The position numbers were made by a program, and so were the translations under genes. The notes beneath the pieces were generated by a model that was given only the letters and a program-made list of their open reading frames with translations, had not been told where the DNA came from and did no database searches. From Rhizobium rhizoryzae (lineage in GTDB: Bacteria; Pseudomonadota; Alphaproteobacteria; Rhizobiales; Rhizobiaceae), in assembly GCF_011046895.1 (NCBI RefSeq), contig NZ_CP049250.1:248001-312000 (forward strand): a DNA stretch of 64,000 nucleotides. The letters run 5' to 3'. This document shows positions 45,700-55,053 of this stretch, one piece after another. Each line of letters begins with the position of its first letter. The first letter of the stretch is position 1.

Positions 45700-47019
45700 T
45701 CAGGGCAGCGTCACTTCGGCAACAAGTCCGCCGCCGGGGCGATTGTAGATCCGCACCTCACTGCCGAGCGAGACCGCGAGCTGCTGGGAGATTGCCAGAC
45801 CGAGCCCCGTGCCTCCCGTCTCCCGGTTACGGGAAGTTTCGAGACGATAGAAGGGCTGCATCGCGGCCTGCAACTTGTCCTTGGGAATCCCAGGCCCGTT
45901 GTCCTTGACCGCAATGACGATATGCCCCTCGCCCGATCTTTCGACGCCGATTTCCGCGGAACCGGCAAACTTCAGGGCGTTGTCGATGAAATTGGTCAGG
46001 ACTCTGCGCAGTGCGTAGGGCTTGGTCAGGACCGTTCCCCGGACAATACCGGCAACGGAGACCGCCTTCCCCGTATCCTGGTAATCATAGGCAATGCTGT
46101 CGATGAAGGAGGCGAGATCGATGCGCGCGTTCTTCTCCCCATTGCCGTGCGAACTGCGTGCATAGGCGATCCCGTCCTGCACTAGACGCTCGATCTCGCG
46201 CAGATCATTGATCAGCTTGTCCTTCTCGGGGCTGTCGTCAGCCATGTCGGCACGAAGCCGCATGCGCGTGATCGGCGTCTGAAGATCATGAGAGATTGCC
46301 GCCAGAATCTGCACGCGTTCTTCCAGGTAATGCGCGATGCGGTCACGCATGGCATTGAAGGCGCGGGCAGCATGGGCAACCTCGCTGGGACCGCCCTCGG
46401 TCAGGGAAGAACCCGGCTTGGCCGGATCGAGTGCGTTGGCGGCGGCGGCGAGCGCGCTCAGCGGACGAATTGCGAGACGCACCGCAAACCAGGTGCAGAA
46501 GATGAGCAGGACCATCTGGGCTGCGAACAAATATGGCAGCCACTTGGCCAAGGGCATGACCCCGCGCGGTGTCACATCGATTGTCAGCGGAGAGCCATCC
46601 GATAGCGTCAAATGACCCTGCAGCCGCATGTGGTCGCCCGGTATGGCTTCCACGCGGATCGGAAACCTTTTGCCAGCCGCCTCATCTATCCGCTGCGCGA
46701 TCTCCGCGCCACGCCCAGACAAATCTGGAACACCTGGAAGCCCGGGCCCTAAAACAAGGCGGTAGCTGCCGCGGCTGAGGCGATCCAGCCAATCCGCCCG
46801 CTCGTTTGTCGGAAGACGGTCGAGAATCGCGATAGAGGTTGACAGATCGCTCTCGAGCGTTCCAAGCATCACGGCCTTGGCCGACATGTAACGCTCGGCA
46901 AAAAGAATGCTGAAAGACAGGCCATAAGCGACCGCCAGCCCGGCAAACAGAATCAGAAACAGGCGGGAGCGGAGCGTGCCCGGCCACAAGCGCCAACGAG
47001 ACCCGCCGCCCCCGCTCAT
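45700..47019 (-). CDS. EnvZ-like sensor histidine kinase
   Basis: A protein of 439 residues. A membrane helix near 20-42, a periplasmic domain of about 120 residues, a second helix near 160-185, then HAMP (VRLAIRPLSALAAAANAL). HisKA has ISHDLQTPITRMRLR, and the HATPase domain has NFIDNALKFAG, DNGPGIPKDK and GGTGLGLAISQ. It overlaps the response regulator stop by 4 nt. The periplasmic domain could sense an envelope or oxidative signal, but that is inference from the neighbours. Confidence 0.92.
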   Translation of the reverse strand: MSGGGGSRWRLWPGTLRSRLFLILFAGLAVAYGLSFSILFAERYMSAKAVMLGTLESDLSTSIAILDRLPTNERADWLDRLSRGSYRLVLGPGLPGVPDLSGRGAEIAQRIDEAAGKRFPIRVEAIPGDHMRLQGHLTLSDGSPLTIDVTPRGVMPLAKWLPYLFAAQMVLLIFCTWFAVRLAIRPLSALAAAANALDPAKPGSSLTEGGPSEVAHAARAFNAMRDRIAHYLEERVQILAAISHDLQTPITRMRLRADMADDSPEKDKLINDLREIERLVQDGIAYARSSHGNGEKNARIDLASFIDSIAYDYQDTGKAVSVAGIVRGTVLTKPYALRRVLTNFIDNALKFAGSAEIGVERSGEGHIVIAVKDNGPGIPKDKLQAAMQPFYRLETSRNRETGGTGLGLAISQQLAVSLGSEVRIYNRPGGGLVAEVTLP

Positions 47020-47756
47020 GTCTTGGGTACCGATATTTCAACCGGGACGGAGAACACGTAGCCTTCGGCTCTCACGGTCTTGATATAGGTCGGCTCGCGT
47101 GCATCGTCGCCGAGCCGCTGCCGCAGGCGACTGACCAGGAGATCGATAGAGCGGTCGAACAAGTCGGCATCGCGGCCCTGCGTGAGGTTCAGGATCTGAT
47201 CACGGTTTAGCACGCGTTGGGGATGATCGATGAACACCCGCAGCAGCCTGTATTCGGCACCGCTCAAGGCTATTTCCGTTCCGTCCCGGTCAAGAAGATT
47301 CCGGCCGACAGTGTCGAGCCGCCAGTTTCCGAAGGTCAGCACCTGGCCAGCCTCGCTGATCTGCAGGTTCGGCGGCAGCATGCGCGTGCGCCGCAGCACG
47401 GCCTTTATGCGGGCCAGCAATTCCCGCGCCGCGAACGGTTTCGGCAAGTAATCGTCGGCGCCCATCTCAAGGCCGATGATACGGTCCATTTCATCGTCGC
47501 GCGCCGTCAGCATGATCACCGGTATGGCCTTGTGCTTGCCGGCGCGCAGCTCGCGGCACAGCACCAGCCCGTCATCGCCCGGCATCATGACGTCAAGGAC
47601 GATCAGGTCGATTGTACCGGCCTCAAGGAAACTGCGCATCTGCCGGCCGTCGGCGGCAACCGTGGTGCGAAGGCCGTTCTTTTTCAGGTAGCTCGACACC
47701 AGTTCCCGGATTTCGCGATCGTCATCGACGATCATGATGTGGTCGACATGCTCCAT
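47016..47756 (-). CDS. OmpR-family response regulator
   Basis: A protein of 246 residues. The receiver has VDDDREIRELV, Asp in LIVLDVMMPGDDGL and Lys in YLPKPFAAREL. The C-terminal winged helix ends IKTVRAEGYVFSV. The start ATG at 47756 is the first in frame that leaves a normal receiver. It precedes the kinase in the same transcript. The tandem direct repeats at 49001-49020 could be one of its sites. Confidence 0.92.
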   Translation of the reverse strand: MEHVDHIMIVDDDREIRELVSSYLKKNGLRTTVAADGRQMRSFLEAGTIDLIVLDVMMPGDDGLVLCRELRAGKHKAIPVIMLTARDDEMDRIIGLEMGADDYLPKPFAARELLARIKAVLRRTRMLPPNLQISEAGQVLTFGNWRLDTVGRNLLDRDGTEIALSGAEYRLLRVFIDHPQRVLNRDQILNLTQGRDADLFDRSIDLLVSRLRQRLGDDAREPTYIKTVRAEGYVFSVPVEISVPKT

Positions 47757-47845
47757 CTGCGGCCTTTCGAACTTCCTTGCTGTGTCGGCATCAGTTTGCG
47801 TTTTGGCTGCCGCGAGTAAAGCGGTTTCTCGCGGCAGCCCGGCCA

Positions 47846-48892
47846 TCAGAATTTCGCGACGTCGATGATGGCCTGGGCGAATGCCCTCGGCGCCTCCTGC
47901 GGAAGATTATGCCCAACGCCCGCTATGTCTCTGTGTTCGTATCGTCCAGAGAACTTCCTGGCATAGGCTGCTGCCTGCGGGTGGGGCGCGCCATTGGCAC
48001 CGCCTTCCATGGTAATCGTCGGAATGGCGATGACCGGCCCCGTGGCGAGTTGCTTCTCGAAGGTATCATAGCCAGCTTCGCCCTCAGCGATGCCAAGCCG
48101 CCAGCGGTAATTATGGATGGTGATCGCCACGTGGTCGGGATTGTCGAGGGCGGCGGCTGAGCGATCGAAGGTTTCATCGTCAAACTGCCAGGTGGGCGAC
48201 GCCGTCCGCCAGATCAGCTTGGCGAATTCATGCGTGTTGGCGGCGTAGCCAAGCCGCCCCCGCTCGGTTGCGAAATAGAACTGGTACCACCATGAGAGTT
48301 CTGCGGCCGGCGGGAGTGGCTTGCTGTTGGCGGCCTGACTGCCAATGAGATATCCGCTGACAGAAACCATGGCCCGGCAACGATCCGGCCAAAGCGCGGC
48401 CATGATGTTGACGGTGCGCGCGCCCCAGTCATATCCACCGAGGATCGCTTTCTGGATGCCGAGTGCATCCATGAAGGCAATCATGTCGACAGCCAGCGCC
48501 GCCTGCTGGCCGTTGCGGGGAGTGTCGTCCGACAGGAAGCGTGTCGTTCCGTAGCCGCGCAGATAAGGGATCAGCACCCGATAGCCTGCATCGGCCAGGA
48601 TAGGCGCGACATCGACATAGCTATGGATGTCATAGGGCCAGCCGTGAACGAGCAGGACGACGGGACCGTTTCCAGGACCTGCTTCCGCATATCCGAGGTC
48701 AAGCAGACCTGCCTTAACCTGCTTGATCGCCGTAAAGGACGTGTGTCCTCCCGAGCTGGCTTTGGGCGCGGTCGGGGCCGAGGCGAGTGCCTTCGCATCG
48801 GCAACTGCACTCATGCCGAATTCGGCTGCGGCTACGGTCATTGCGGCGATGCCAAAGAAGCGGCGGCGCTGTTGGTTAAAGTCAGGGGACAT
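47846..48892 (-). CDS. Tat-exported epoxide hydrolase-like alpha/beta hydrolase
   Basis: A protein of 348 residues. A twin-arginine signal (QQRRRFFGIAAMTVAAAEFG) is at the N-terminus. The body has HGWPYDIHSY for the oxyanion loop, an Asp nucleophile in GGYDWGARTV as in epoxide hydrolases and haloalkane dehalogenases, and a catalytic His in GVGHNLPQEAP. The start ATG is at 48892. It lies upstream of the response regulator gene on the same strand with 89 bp between. The true substrate is unknown. Confidence 0.88.
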   Translation of the reverse strand: MSPDFNQQRRRFFGIAAMTVAAAEFGMSAVADAKALASAPTAPKASSGGHTSFTAIKQVKAGLLDLGYAEAGPGNGPVVLLVHGWPYDIHSYVDVAPILADAGYRVLIPYLRGYGTTRFLSDDTPRNGQQAALAVDMIAFMDALGIQKAILGGYDWGARTVNIMAALWPDRCRAMVSVSGYLIGSQAANSKPLPPAAELSWWYQFYFATERGRLGYAANTHEFAKLIWRTASPTWQFDDETFDRSAAALDNPDHVAITIHNYRWRLGIAEGEAGYDTFEKQLATGPVIAIPTITMEGGANGAPHPQAAAYARKFSGRYEHRDIAGVGHNLPQEAPRAFAQAIIDVAKF

Positions 48893-49000
48893 CGTTCTCT
48901 CCGTCTCGATTGATCGTGATGGAAAGAAAACCGCCTGCACGTGTCCCGGATGTGTCCCGTCAGCCCCACATTTGAAATCGGATGTAGCCTGAGGGTCTCT

Positions 49001-49020
49001 TGATACAGTCTGATACAATC
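49001..49020. promoter_or_regulatory. Tandem 10-bp direct repeats in the divergent promoter region
   Basis: TGATACAGTC and TGATACAATC are adjacent 10-bp repeats in the gap between the Tat hydrolase and the CcdA-thioredoxin gene. One-turn tandem repeats are the usual form of OmpR-type sites, so the local response regulator may bind here. Confidence 0.5.
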
Positions 49021-49211
49021 GACGCGACCGCCACGAGGCGTCGCTGGCTATTTGTATCTGACTGTTTTCGAACGCTGCGGTTCTACACTTCGGTACATTT
49101 CAGACGAAAACCCGACACATCCAGGATACCTCGCTCCTGCCAGTTGGGTCATGTTTCTGGCCGTGCTCATCGCCGCCCAGAACCCGACCGAACGGTTTCA
49201 TGGAGACGACG

Positions 49212-50990
49212 ATGACGCTTCTCATCATTGCTTATCTTGGAGGGGCGCTGACTATCCTCAGCCCCTGCATCCTTCCCATCCTCCCCTTCGTCTTTGCCCG
49301 CACCGGACAGCCATTCCTGAGGAATACACTGCCCATGCTGATCGGCATGAGCATCACTTTCGCTGTCGTCGCGACGCTCGCGTCGGTCGGCGGGGGCTGG
49401 GCAATCCATGCGAATGAATACGGTCGCCTCGCCGCCATCCTGCTGCTCGCGGTGTTCGGCGTCAGCCTTTTGTCGCCGCGCATCGCGAGCATGCTCAGCC
49501 AGCCGCTCGTCGATTTCGGCCACAGCTTGCTGAACGCGTCAGGCAGACGCAAATCCGTGCCGACCGGGGCAGGCGCCATGATTCTTGGCATTGCGACCGG
49601 GCTTCTTTGGGCGCCGTGCGCCGGCCCTGTCCTCGGCCTTCTGCTGACCGGCGCGGCATTGAATGGCGCCAACCTGCAGACGACGGTTCTGCTCCTTGCC
49701 TATGCTGCCGGCGCCGCGACATCGCTTGCCTTGGCTCTTCTTGTCGGGGACAGGATCTTCACCGGCATGAAGCGGTCGCTGGGCATTAGCGAAGCGATCC
49801 GCAAGATCCTGGGTGCCGCGGTTCTGGCTGGTGTCGCCGTCATTGCGCTTGGCCTCGACACCGGTTTCCTGGCCCGGATTTCCTACGCCGGAACGACCCG
49901 GCTCGAGCAGGCGGTCGTTGATCGATTGCACGAGAAGCCGACCGCATTAGGCTCTGGCGACGCTGCGGGCGACGAGGCCAGCCATGTTGCCGCACCTGTT
50001 TCGGATCGGCCACTCCGGAGCAAGCTTCCCGTGGAGGGTCTGGCGCCTTCATTGACTGGCGCCGTGGAATGGCTGAACTCGCCGCCCCTGACGACTAAAC
50101 AGCTCCGCGGCAAGGTCGTCCTCGTGGACTTCTGGACCTATTCCTGCATCAACTGCATTCGCACCATCCCCTATGTTCGCGCCTGGGCTGAAAAATACAG
50201 GGATCAAGGCCTCGTCGTGATCGGCGTGCACGCGCCGGAATTCGCCTTCGAGAAGAACATCGACAATGTCAGACAGGCAATCGGCGATTTCCAGATTGGT
50301 TACCCGATCGCGATCGACAACGACTACAAGATCTGGCGCGCCTTCGAAAACAACTACTGGCCGGCACAATACCTGATCGATGCGAGCGGCCGGATCCGTT
50401 ACCATCACTTCGGCGAAGGCAATGACCGCCAAACGGAGGAGGCGATCCAGGACCTGCTTCGCGATGCCGGCAAGGAGACGATGGCGACAGCGCCTGTGAC
50501 GCCGGATGCTCAGGGTGCCGAGGCGAGCGCCGACATCACGAACATCCGCTCCGGCGAAAGCTATGTCGGCTACGATCGCGCCGCCGGCTTCGTCTCTCCG
50601 GAAGGGCTGAGCGCGGATGCCGCCAGGGTCTATTCCGTCGACAGACCCGGCCTGAACGAATGGGGCCTTTCAGGGAGATGGACGATCGGTGCAGAGCGCG
50701 CCGTGCTCGACGAGCCGGATGGCAGCATCGTCTATCGCTTCAGCGCCCGCGACCTCAATCTGGTGCTCGGGCCCGGAGCCGCCGACAAACCGGTTCGCTT
50801 CCAGGTAACGATCGACGGCAGGGCGCCAGGATCCAATCATGGCGCGGATACCGATCCGGCTGGCCACGGCACGATAACCTCTACCAGGCTTTACCAACTC
50901 GTCCGCCAGTCGGGCGCTGTCGAGGAACGGACGTTCGAGATCCGATTCCTCAACTCCGGCGCCGAAGCCTACGCCTTCACCTTCGGCTAA
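49212..50990 (+). CDS. CcdA-thioredoxin fusion (DipZ-like) thiol-disulfide protein
   Basis: A protein of 592 residues. The N-terminal 220 residues form a CcdA-type membrane domain with Cys in LSPCILPILPF and LLWAPCAGPVLG, which passes electrons across the membrane. A thioredoxin domain follows (about 275-410) with the active site WTYSCINCIRT. The last 150 residues are a beta-rich domain typical of the DipZ group. The start ATG at 49212 is preferred because GGAG lies 6 nt upstream; ATG 49200 is also in frame. It probably supplies reducing power to periplasmic proteins, in keeping with the nearby Ohr protein. Confidence 0.92.
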   Translation: MTLLIIAYLGGALTILSPCILPILPFVFARTGQPFLRNTLPMLIGMSITFAVVATLASVGGGWAIHANEYGRLAAILLLAVFGVSLLSPRIASMLSQPLVDFGHSLLNASGRRKSVPTGAGAMILGIATGLLWAPCAGPVLGLLLTGAALNGANLQTTVLLLAYAAGAATSLALALLVGDRIFTGMKRSLGISEAIRKILGAAVLAGVAVIALGLDTGFLARISYAGTTRLEQAVVDRLHEKPTALGSGDAAGDEASHVAAPVSDRPLRSKLPVEGLAPSLTGAVEWLNSPPLTTKQLRGKVVLVDFWTYSCINCIRTIPYVRAWAEKYRDQGLVVIGVHAPEFAFEKNIDNVRQAIGDFQIGYPIAIDNDYKIWRAFENNYWPAQYLIDASGRIRYHHFGEGNDRQTEEAIQDLLRDAGKETMATAPVTPDAQGAEASADITNIRSGESYVGYDRAAGFVSPEGLSADAARVYSVDRPGLNEWGLSGRWTIGAERAVLDEPDGSIVYRFSARDLNLVLGPGAADKPVRFQVTIDGRAPGSNHGADTDPAGHGTITSTRLYQLVRQSGAVEERTFEIRFLNSGAEAYAFTFG

Positions 50991-51037
50991 GCGCTGACCT
51001 CTCACCAAGACCACCAACCGCAACAGGAGTAAGACGC

Positions 51038-51790
51038 ATGAACCGACATTCCCTATCAATTCTGGCGCTCGCTTTTGCCAGCAGCATCATCGCTTTTGCG
51101 GCCGAGGCCGCAGAGGTCAAGAACATCGTCATCGTCCATGGTGCACTTGCCGATGGATCGGGCTGGCGCAAGGCATCCGACATCCTCGTCCGGCGCGGTT
51201 TCAAGGTGACGGTCGTGCAGGAGCCGATCACGTCGCTCGCCGACGATATCGCCGCCACGAACCGGGTGCTCGATCTGCAGGACGGCCCGACGCTTCTCGT
51301 TGGGCACAGCTATGGCGGAATGGTGATCAGCGAAGCTGGCCACAACCCCGTTGTCACCGGCCTCGTTTATGTCGCGGCTTTCGAGCCAGACAAGGGCGAA
51401 AGCCTGCTGGGCCTTGCGAGTTCGAAGCCTGCCGGCGGCATGAATATCCGCGAGACGAAGGACGGGAAATATCTCTACATCGATCCCGCAGCCTTCGCGA
51501 AAGACTTCGCCGCCGACCTGCCGAAAGACGAGGCGAACTTCATGGCAAGGTCGCAGGTTTTTGCAGCCAAGGAGGCTTTCTCGGCACGAGCCGGAGATCC
51601 GGCCTGGAATACCAAGCCAAGCTGGTCCATCGTCGCAACCGAGGACAGGTCTATCAATCCGGAGCTGGAGCGTGACATGGCGAAGCGTGCCGGCAGCAAG
51701 GTGACTGAGATCAAAGCCAGTCATGCCGTCTTCGCCTCACAGCCTGAAAAGGTTGCCGATTTTATCGAAAGGGCGGCAAACACTCTCTAG
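51038..51790 (+). CDS. Exported alpha/beta hydrolase
   Basis: A protein of 250 residues. A Sec signal peptide ends AAEAAEV near residue 25. The fold shows VIVHGALADGSGW for the oxyanion loop, a Ser nucleophile in LVGHSYGGMVI, and a catalytic His in IKASHAVFASQPEKV. The start ATG at 51038 has AGGAG 8 nt upstream. It follows the CcdA-thioredoxin gene by 47 bp, so it is probably in the same transcript. A perfect 13-bp hairpin follows. Confidence 0.9.
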   Translation: MNRHSLSILALAFASSIIAFAAEAAEVKNIVIVHGALADGSGWRKASDILVRRGFKVTVVQEPITSLADDIAATNRVLDLQDGPTLLVGHSYGGMVISEAGHNPVVTGLVYVAAFEPDKGESLLGLASSKPAGGMNIRETKDGKYLYIDPAAFAKDFAADLPKDEANFMARSQVFAAKEAFSARAGDPAWNTKPSWSIVATEDRSINPELERDMAKRAGSKVTEIKASHAVFASQPEKVADFIERAANTL

Positions 51791-51802
51791 CGCTAAGTCA
51801 AC

Positions 51803-51831
51803 GTGACGATCCGATAGAATCGGATCGTCAC
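51803..51831 (+). terminator. Perfect 13-bp hairpin after the hydrolase gene
   Basis: GTGACGATCCGAT-AGA-ATCGGATCGTCAC is an inverted repeat with 13 perfect pairs and a 3-nt loop, starting 12 bp after the stop. There is no T run, so it may be a terminator, an mRNA end stabiliser or a bidirectional signal. Confidence 0.6.
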
Positions 51832-52080
51832 TGAGCACTTGGCAGCACTACAAGTAAGTGAACTTTGGAATCTGCTAATAGAAGCTCCTGGAGGGATAAG
51901 GTCTCTAAAGCCTTCGGGGATGTTGGAGCTACCCGCATGATCGGACGGGAGCCCTGAGCGGAATGCTCAAGTTGGCGCACTGGAGGGATGTCCGCCTTTA
52001 GGTTCCTGATCTGATGAGCTCAACGGCCAAAATGGAGGCGCAAAGCGGCAATCCGCGGCAACGTCAACTTCAGTTTGGAA

Positions 52081-52392
52081 GCGGAAATTATTTCCGTCCC
52101 GCGCCCCATATTGACTGATGCCCAAAGCCAGGGCACAAAGGTGGCATCCACGGTCGCTCGCGGCGGGAAAACAGAGGAAATTTCAAGGATCTTTCGGTAA
52201 GCCTTTGAAATCATGTGAGAATCCAGGTCTCCCAAGCAAGTCATTTTTGACTGATTTTTCGATCCAGATTAGCGATTATCTCCCTCGCGGGAAAGTGGCG
52301 TCTTCACAATAAGTTAAGCGATCTCGGCCGCAATTTTTTGGCCATCCGTCGCGTTCGAAGGCGGCTAGCAAAAATTGGCTGGGGACCCGTAA
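52081..52392 (+). repeat. Dispersed repeat, copy G
   Basis: The left end is GCGGAAATTATTTCCG, and all central boxes are present. The right 185 bp (52205-52389) is identical to copy F. The AGTCA-TTTT-TGACT hairpin at 52239-52252 and T run are kept. The right-end palindrome is absent, the match ending at GGGGACCCG. Similarity to copies B, C and F continues about 60 bp to the left. Confidence 0.9.
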
Positions 52393-53133
52393 GTTGTTCA
52401 AACGCCGATGCTGTGACATGCGAGGTCCGCCGTGATGAACTTCAATCCCTCCGTTCGTGGCCAAACGGAACCTGGTCAGGGTTAAGACATCTTGATTGTT
52501 CGTTGGCGACGGCCCGCCAGGTCACTGTCCCGACGATGCCTCTGTCAGTCGGCCAGAGCGCGGCGCATCTCATCCGGGCATGCCCTACGGCACTTCATTT
52601 CGGCCATAGGCGGCCGCACCCAGACGAGCCTTTTCCCGCCTCCGTTTCGAAAGCGCTAGAAGTTCGTGTGTGCGATGCCACTCCCGCGCAGCAGCCTGTG
52701 TGATCTGGTTGGTGGGCTTGTGCCTCTCGCAGGCTTCGACCAATACGCTCTCCGCCAGCTAGGCCGCACTTTTATAAACGTATTCACTCCGCTCGTTGAT
52801 TACAGACATGTAGCCTGATACTCCGTTGCCGTCTGCCTCTCAAAGCATGTGGGAAGACCGGGACCAGCGCAAATGCAGAGCGGATACCACGCCTCCCGGA
52901 ACAAGGTTTTGAGGTCGAATCCCAGCATATCTTTACATGCGACCGTGCCGAACGCGCGTTAAGGCCTTCTCTGGCACACACATTTTGAACAAACACGGAA
53001 TTTTTTGGGTGGATTCAGCCTTTCGAGAACAGCACGGAGAAAATGAATCGAGGGGAAAACTACGGAGTCAATGCGGTCACCGTGTTAACGAATCTCTCAT
53101 ACTTTCGCGGCACGGCAAGTAATGAGGGGAAAC
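52393..53133. other. Gene-poor stretch with a possible gene remnant
   Basis: No intact gene is visible. The minus strand at 52585-52758 carries 57-58 codons with protein-like composition, closed by stops at both ends and without a start, which may be the C-terminal remnant of a lost gene. The last 100 bp before 53134 presumably hold the promoter of the next gene. Confidence 0.35.
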
Positions 53134-53826
53134 ATGAATTCAGCATCGAAGCTTCAGTATGGCAATCGCTTTGGCGAAGACGTGAAGAAGATCGCTTTCT
53201 CCGTGGCATCGGCCTCCACAGAGGCTCAGGTGGCCAGCGCACGCTACACGCGATGGTTCCATGGCGATCCCGGCGAACCGGAACCTATGGCGACCTCTGC
53301 CAAAAAGTTCCGCCAGATCACCGGAGATATGGCCGTGGCCGAAGTCATCGCGGCGACGAAAGAAAATCTTTCTATTCTCGGTGACGACGCCAGCGATCTG
53401 TTCACGTCGAAGCTTCCAGCCGGGCATCGAATGCGAAAAGCTATCCGCTCCTCCATTCTACCGCATGTCCCCTATCTCGGCACATGCAAGTTCGGAGAAA
53501 TCGTAACCGGCCGTAATCAAGACCATTTCGCGGTCACTCAGATATTCATCGCCAACTTTGATGGCGACCTCAACACGGATGTCGCAGGTGCGAACTTCTG
53601 TAAGCCACGCAGCCGCGATTTCGACCAAATGTTTTTCGGCCTTCACCTGATCATGGATCGAGACGGGAACGCGCTGGGTTTCGACAAGCGCCTCGGAGAC
53701 AACGGCGTGGCCTTCAAAACAAAGGACATCACGACCGCGCTTTACAATGTTGCAGCGGCAAGCACTGGCCTCTCCATGGAAGCCCTGAAGGCGCGGGCTG
53801 CCGCCATTCAGAAAGCGACCAAGTAA
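53134..53826 (+). CDS. Hypothetical protein facing a LuxR regulator
   Basis: I do not recognise this 230-residue protein. It is soluble and mixed alpha/beta, with no signal peptide. Visible features are a WFHGDPGEPEP stretch near 40-50, an acidic FDGDLNTDVAG region and an Ala-rich C-terminal helix. The start ATG at 53134 has GAGGGG 5 nt upstream, better than the in-frame upstream codon at 53122. It converges on the LuxR gene with only 3 bp between the stops. Confidence 0.6.
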   Translation: MNSASKLQYGNRFGEDVKKIAFSVASASTEAQVASARYTRWFHGDPGEPEPMATSAKKFRQITGDMAVAEVIAATKENLSILGDDASDLFTSKLPAGHRMRKAIRSSILPHVPYLGTCKFGEIVTGRNQDHFAVTQIFIANFDGDLNTDVAGANFCKPRSRDFDQMFFGLHLIMDRDGNALGFDKRLGDNGVAFKTKDITTALYNVAAASTGLSMEALKARAAAIQKATK

Positions 53827-53829
53827 ATC

Positions 53830-54501
53830 TCAGCCGCTGCCTTTTTCCCTACGCTCAATCTGGGTGGCGACTAGCTTCGCCACCAGATGCACAAGGTTCT
53901 TCGCCTCGAAGCGACTTTTCAACCTGTCAATCCGATGTTCGATGGTCCTCGGCGACAGATGCAGAAACTCAGCGATTTCCTTCGTGCTCTGTCCCTCAAT
54001 AAGAAGTTGTATGATGTTATCATCGGTAAGGTCGGTCTTAGCCTCTCGCATCGGCGAGATGAAGAAGCGCCCTTCTATCAGACTCATGCACCAGCCCGGC
54101 TTTCCATCGCATTTCTGGGGCAGGATGAGGCGCTCGTAGCCAATCCGAACTCCGAGAAGCTTTGTCCTCACCAACTCTAGGGCGGGACGCTTCACTTCCA
54201 GAGCCCGCGAATAGGGTGCTATGATCGCATCGTCGATGAAACTGCGGTTTAGATCGCGCAGCGCCGCATCAGGAAACTGCTGTTTCATCTGGTTGAGTAG
54301 ATGGCTTCTGAAGCCAAAATCTTTCACTCTACGAAACCGCCAGTCATAAGGGTCATCGGCTTCCGTTGCGACCACGGAAAGCGCCATCTTGATCGTCAGG
54401 CTGTTTAGGATGGTAGCGTATAGGTCTTGTGGGTTCGTGGCCTCGTCTGACAGCAACCAGGCATCGATAAGGGTCTCGGAGAGCGCGTTAAATGAGGTCA
54501 T
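53830..54501 (-). CDS. LuxR-family regulator with C-terminal helix-turn-helix
   Basis: A protein of 223 residues. The C-terminal LuxR-type helix-turn-helix (about 155-210) reads LTDDNIIQLLIEGQSTKEIAEFL and then SPRTIEHRIDRLKSRF. The N-terminal 140 residues do not show the conserved Trp/Tyr/Asp of autoinducer-binding domains that I can identify, and no luxI gene is present. Without a receiver domain either, the signal is unknown. It is convergent with the hypothetical gene. Confidence 0.8.
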   Translation of the reverse strand: MTSFNALSETLIDAWLLSDEATNPQDLYATILNSLTIKMALSVVATEADDPYDWRFRRVKDFGFRSHLLNQMKQQFPDAALRDLNRSFIDDAIIAPYSRALEVKRPALELVRTKLLGVRIGYERLILPQKCDGKPGWCMSLIEGRFFISPMREAKTDLTDDNIIQLLIEGQSTKEIAEFLHLSPRTIEHRIDRLKSRFEAKNLVHLVAKLVATQIERREKGSG

Positions 54502-55053
54502 AGTTACATGCGTACACTAAACATTTCCATTTCGATTCAGGATGGGTGTATCGGCGAGATACCTTAACAAGCAGTTGCGGCGCCACATCGAAAGCATGCT
54601 TTAGGTTGGTAGTGCTTGGGACTTGGAAGCCTGCCGGAAACAGTCGTTACGGCCCGATTCCAAGTTTTTTTGGATGGACATGGAGTCAGGATGCTACACG
54701 GTCATCGCCCGAAATCATGTAGTAATTGAACGCACTTTGAATGGTACTGGTGCGTCGCAGTGAATAGCCACAGGGCCTGTAGCGGCCTGGTCAGCTAAAT
54801 TTTACGCAGGAGGCCTTCAAGGTTATTGATAATTCAGGGTAGCTTTCAAAGTGATGCGTTGCGCCAAATTGCCGAGCGAGGCTATCCGGAAGTGAAGGTC
54901 TCGTAGCGGCTGAAGCCAGTGCATCAGCGATGCAGAACCTTGTCTTCAACGAGAAGACAAACCGCATTGAAGATTACCTAGCAGTCGAGTGTCGGGCGCA
55001 TAAAATCCCCCCGGCGACCCCACGCGTGCGGCTGAATTCATTTTCAAGCCAAC
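54502..55053. other. Intergenic stretch with possible coding remnant
   Basis: No intact gene. The plus-strand frame around 54860-55020 reads like protein (AEASASAMQNLVFNEK) but lacks a good start. It runs into the hydrolase gene on the other strand. It may be a remnant or a small unrecognised gene. No repeat copy is seen. Confidence 0.35.
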
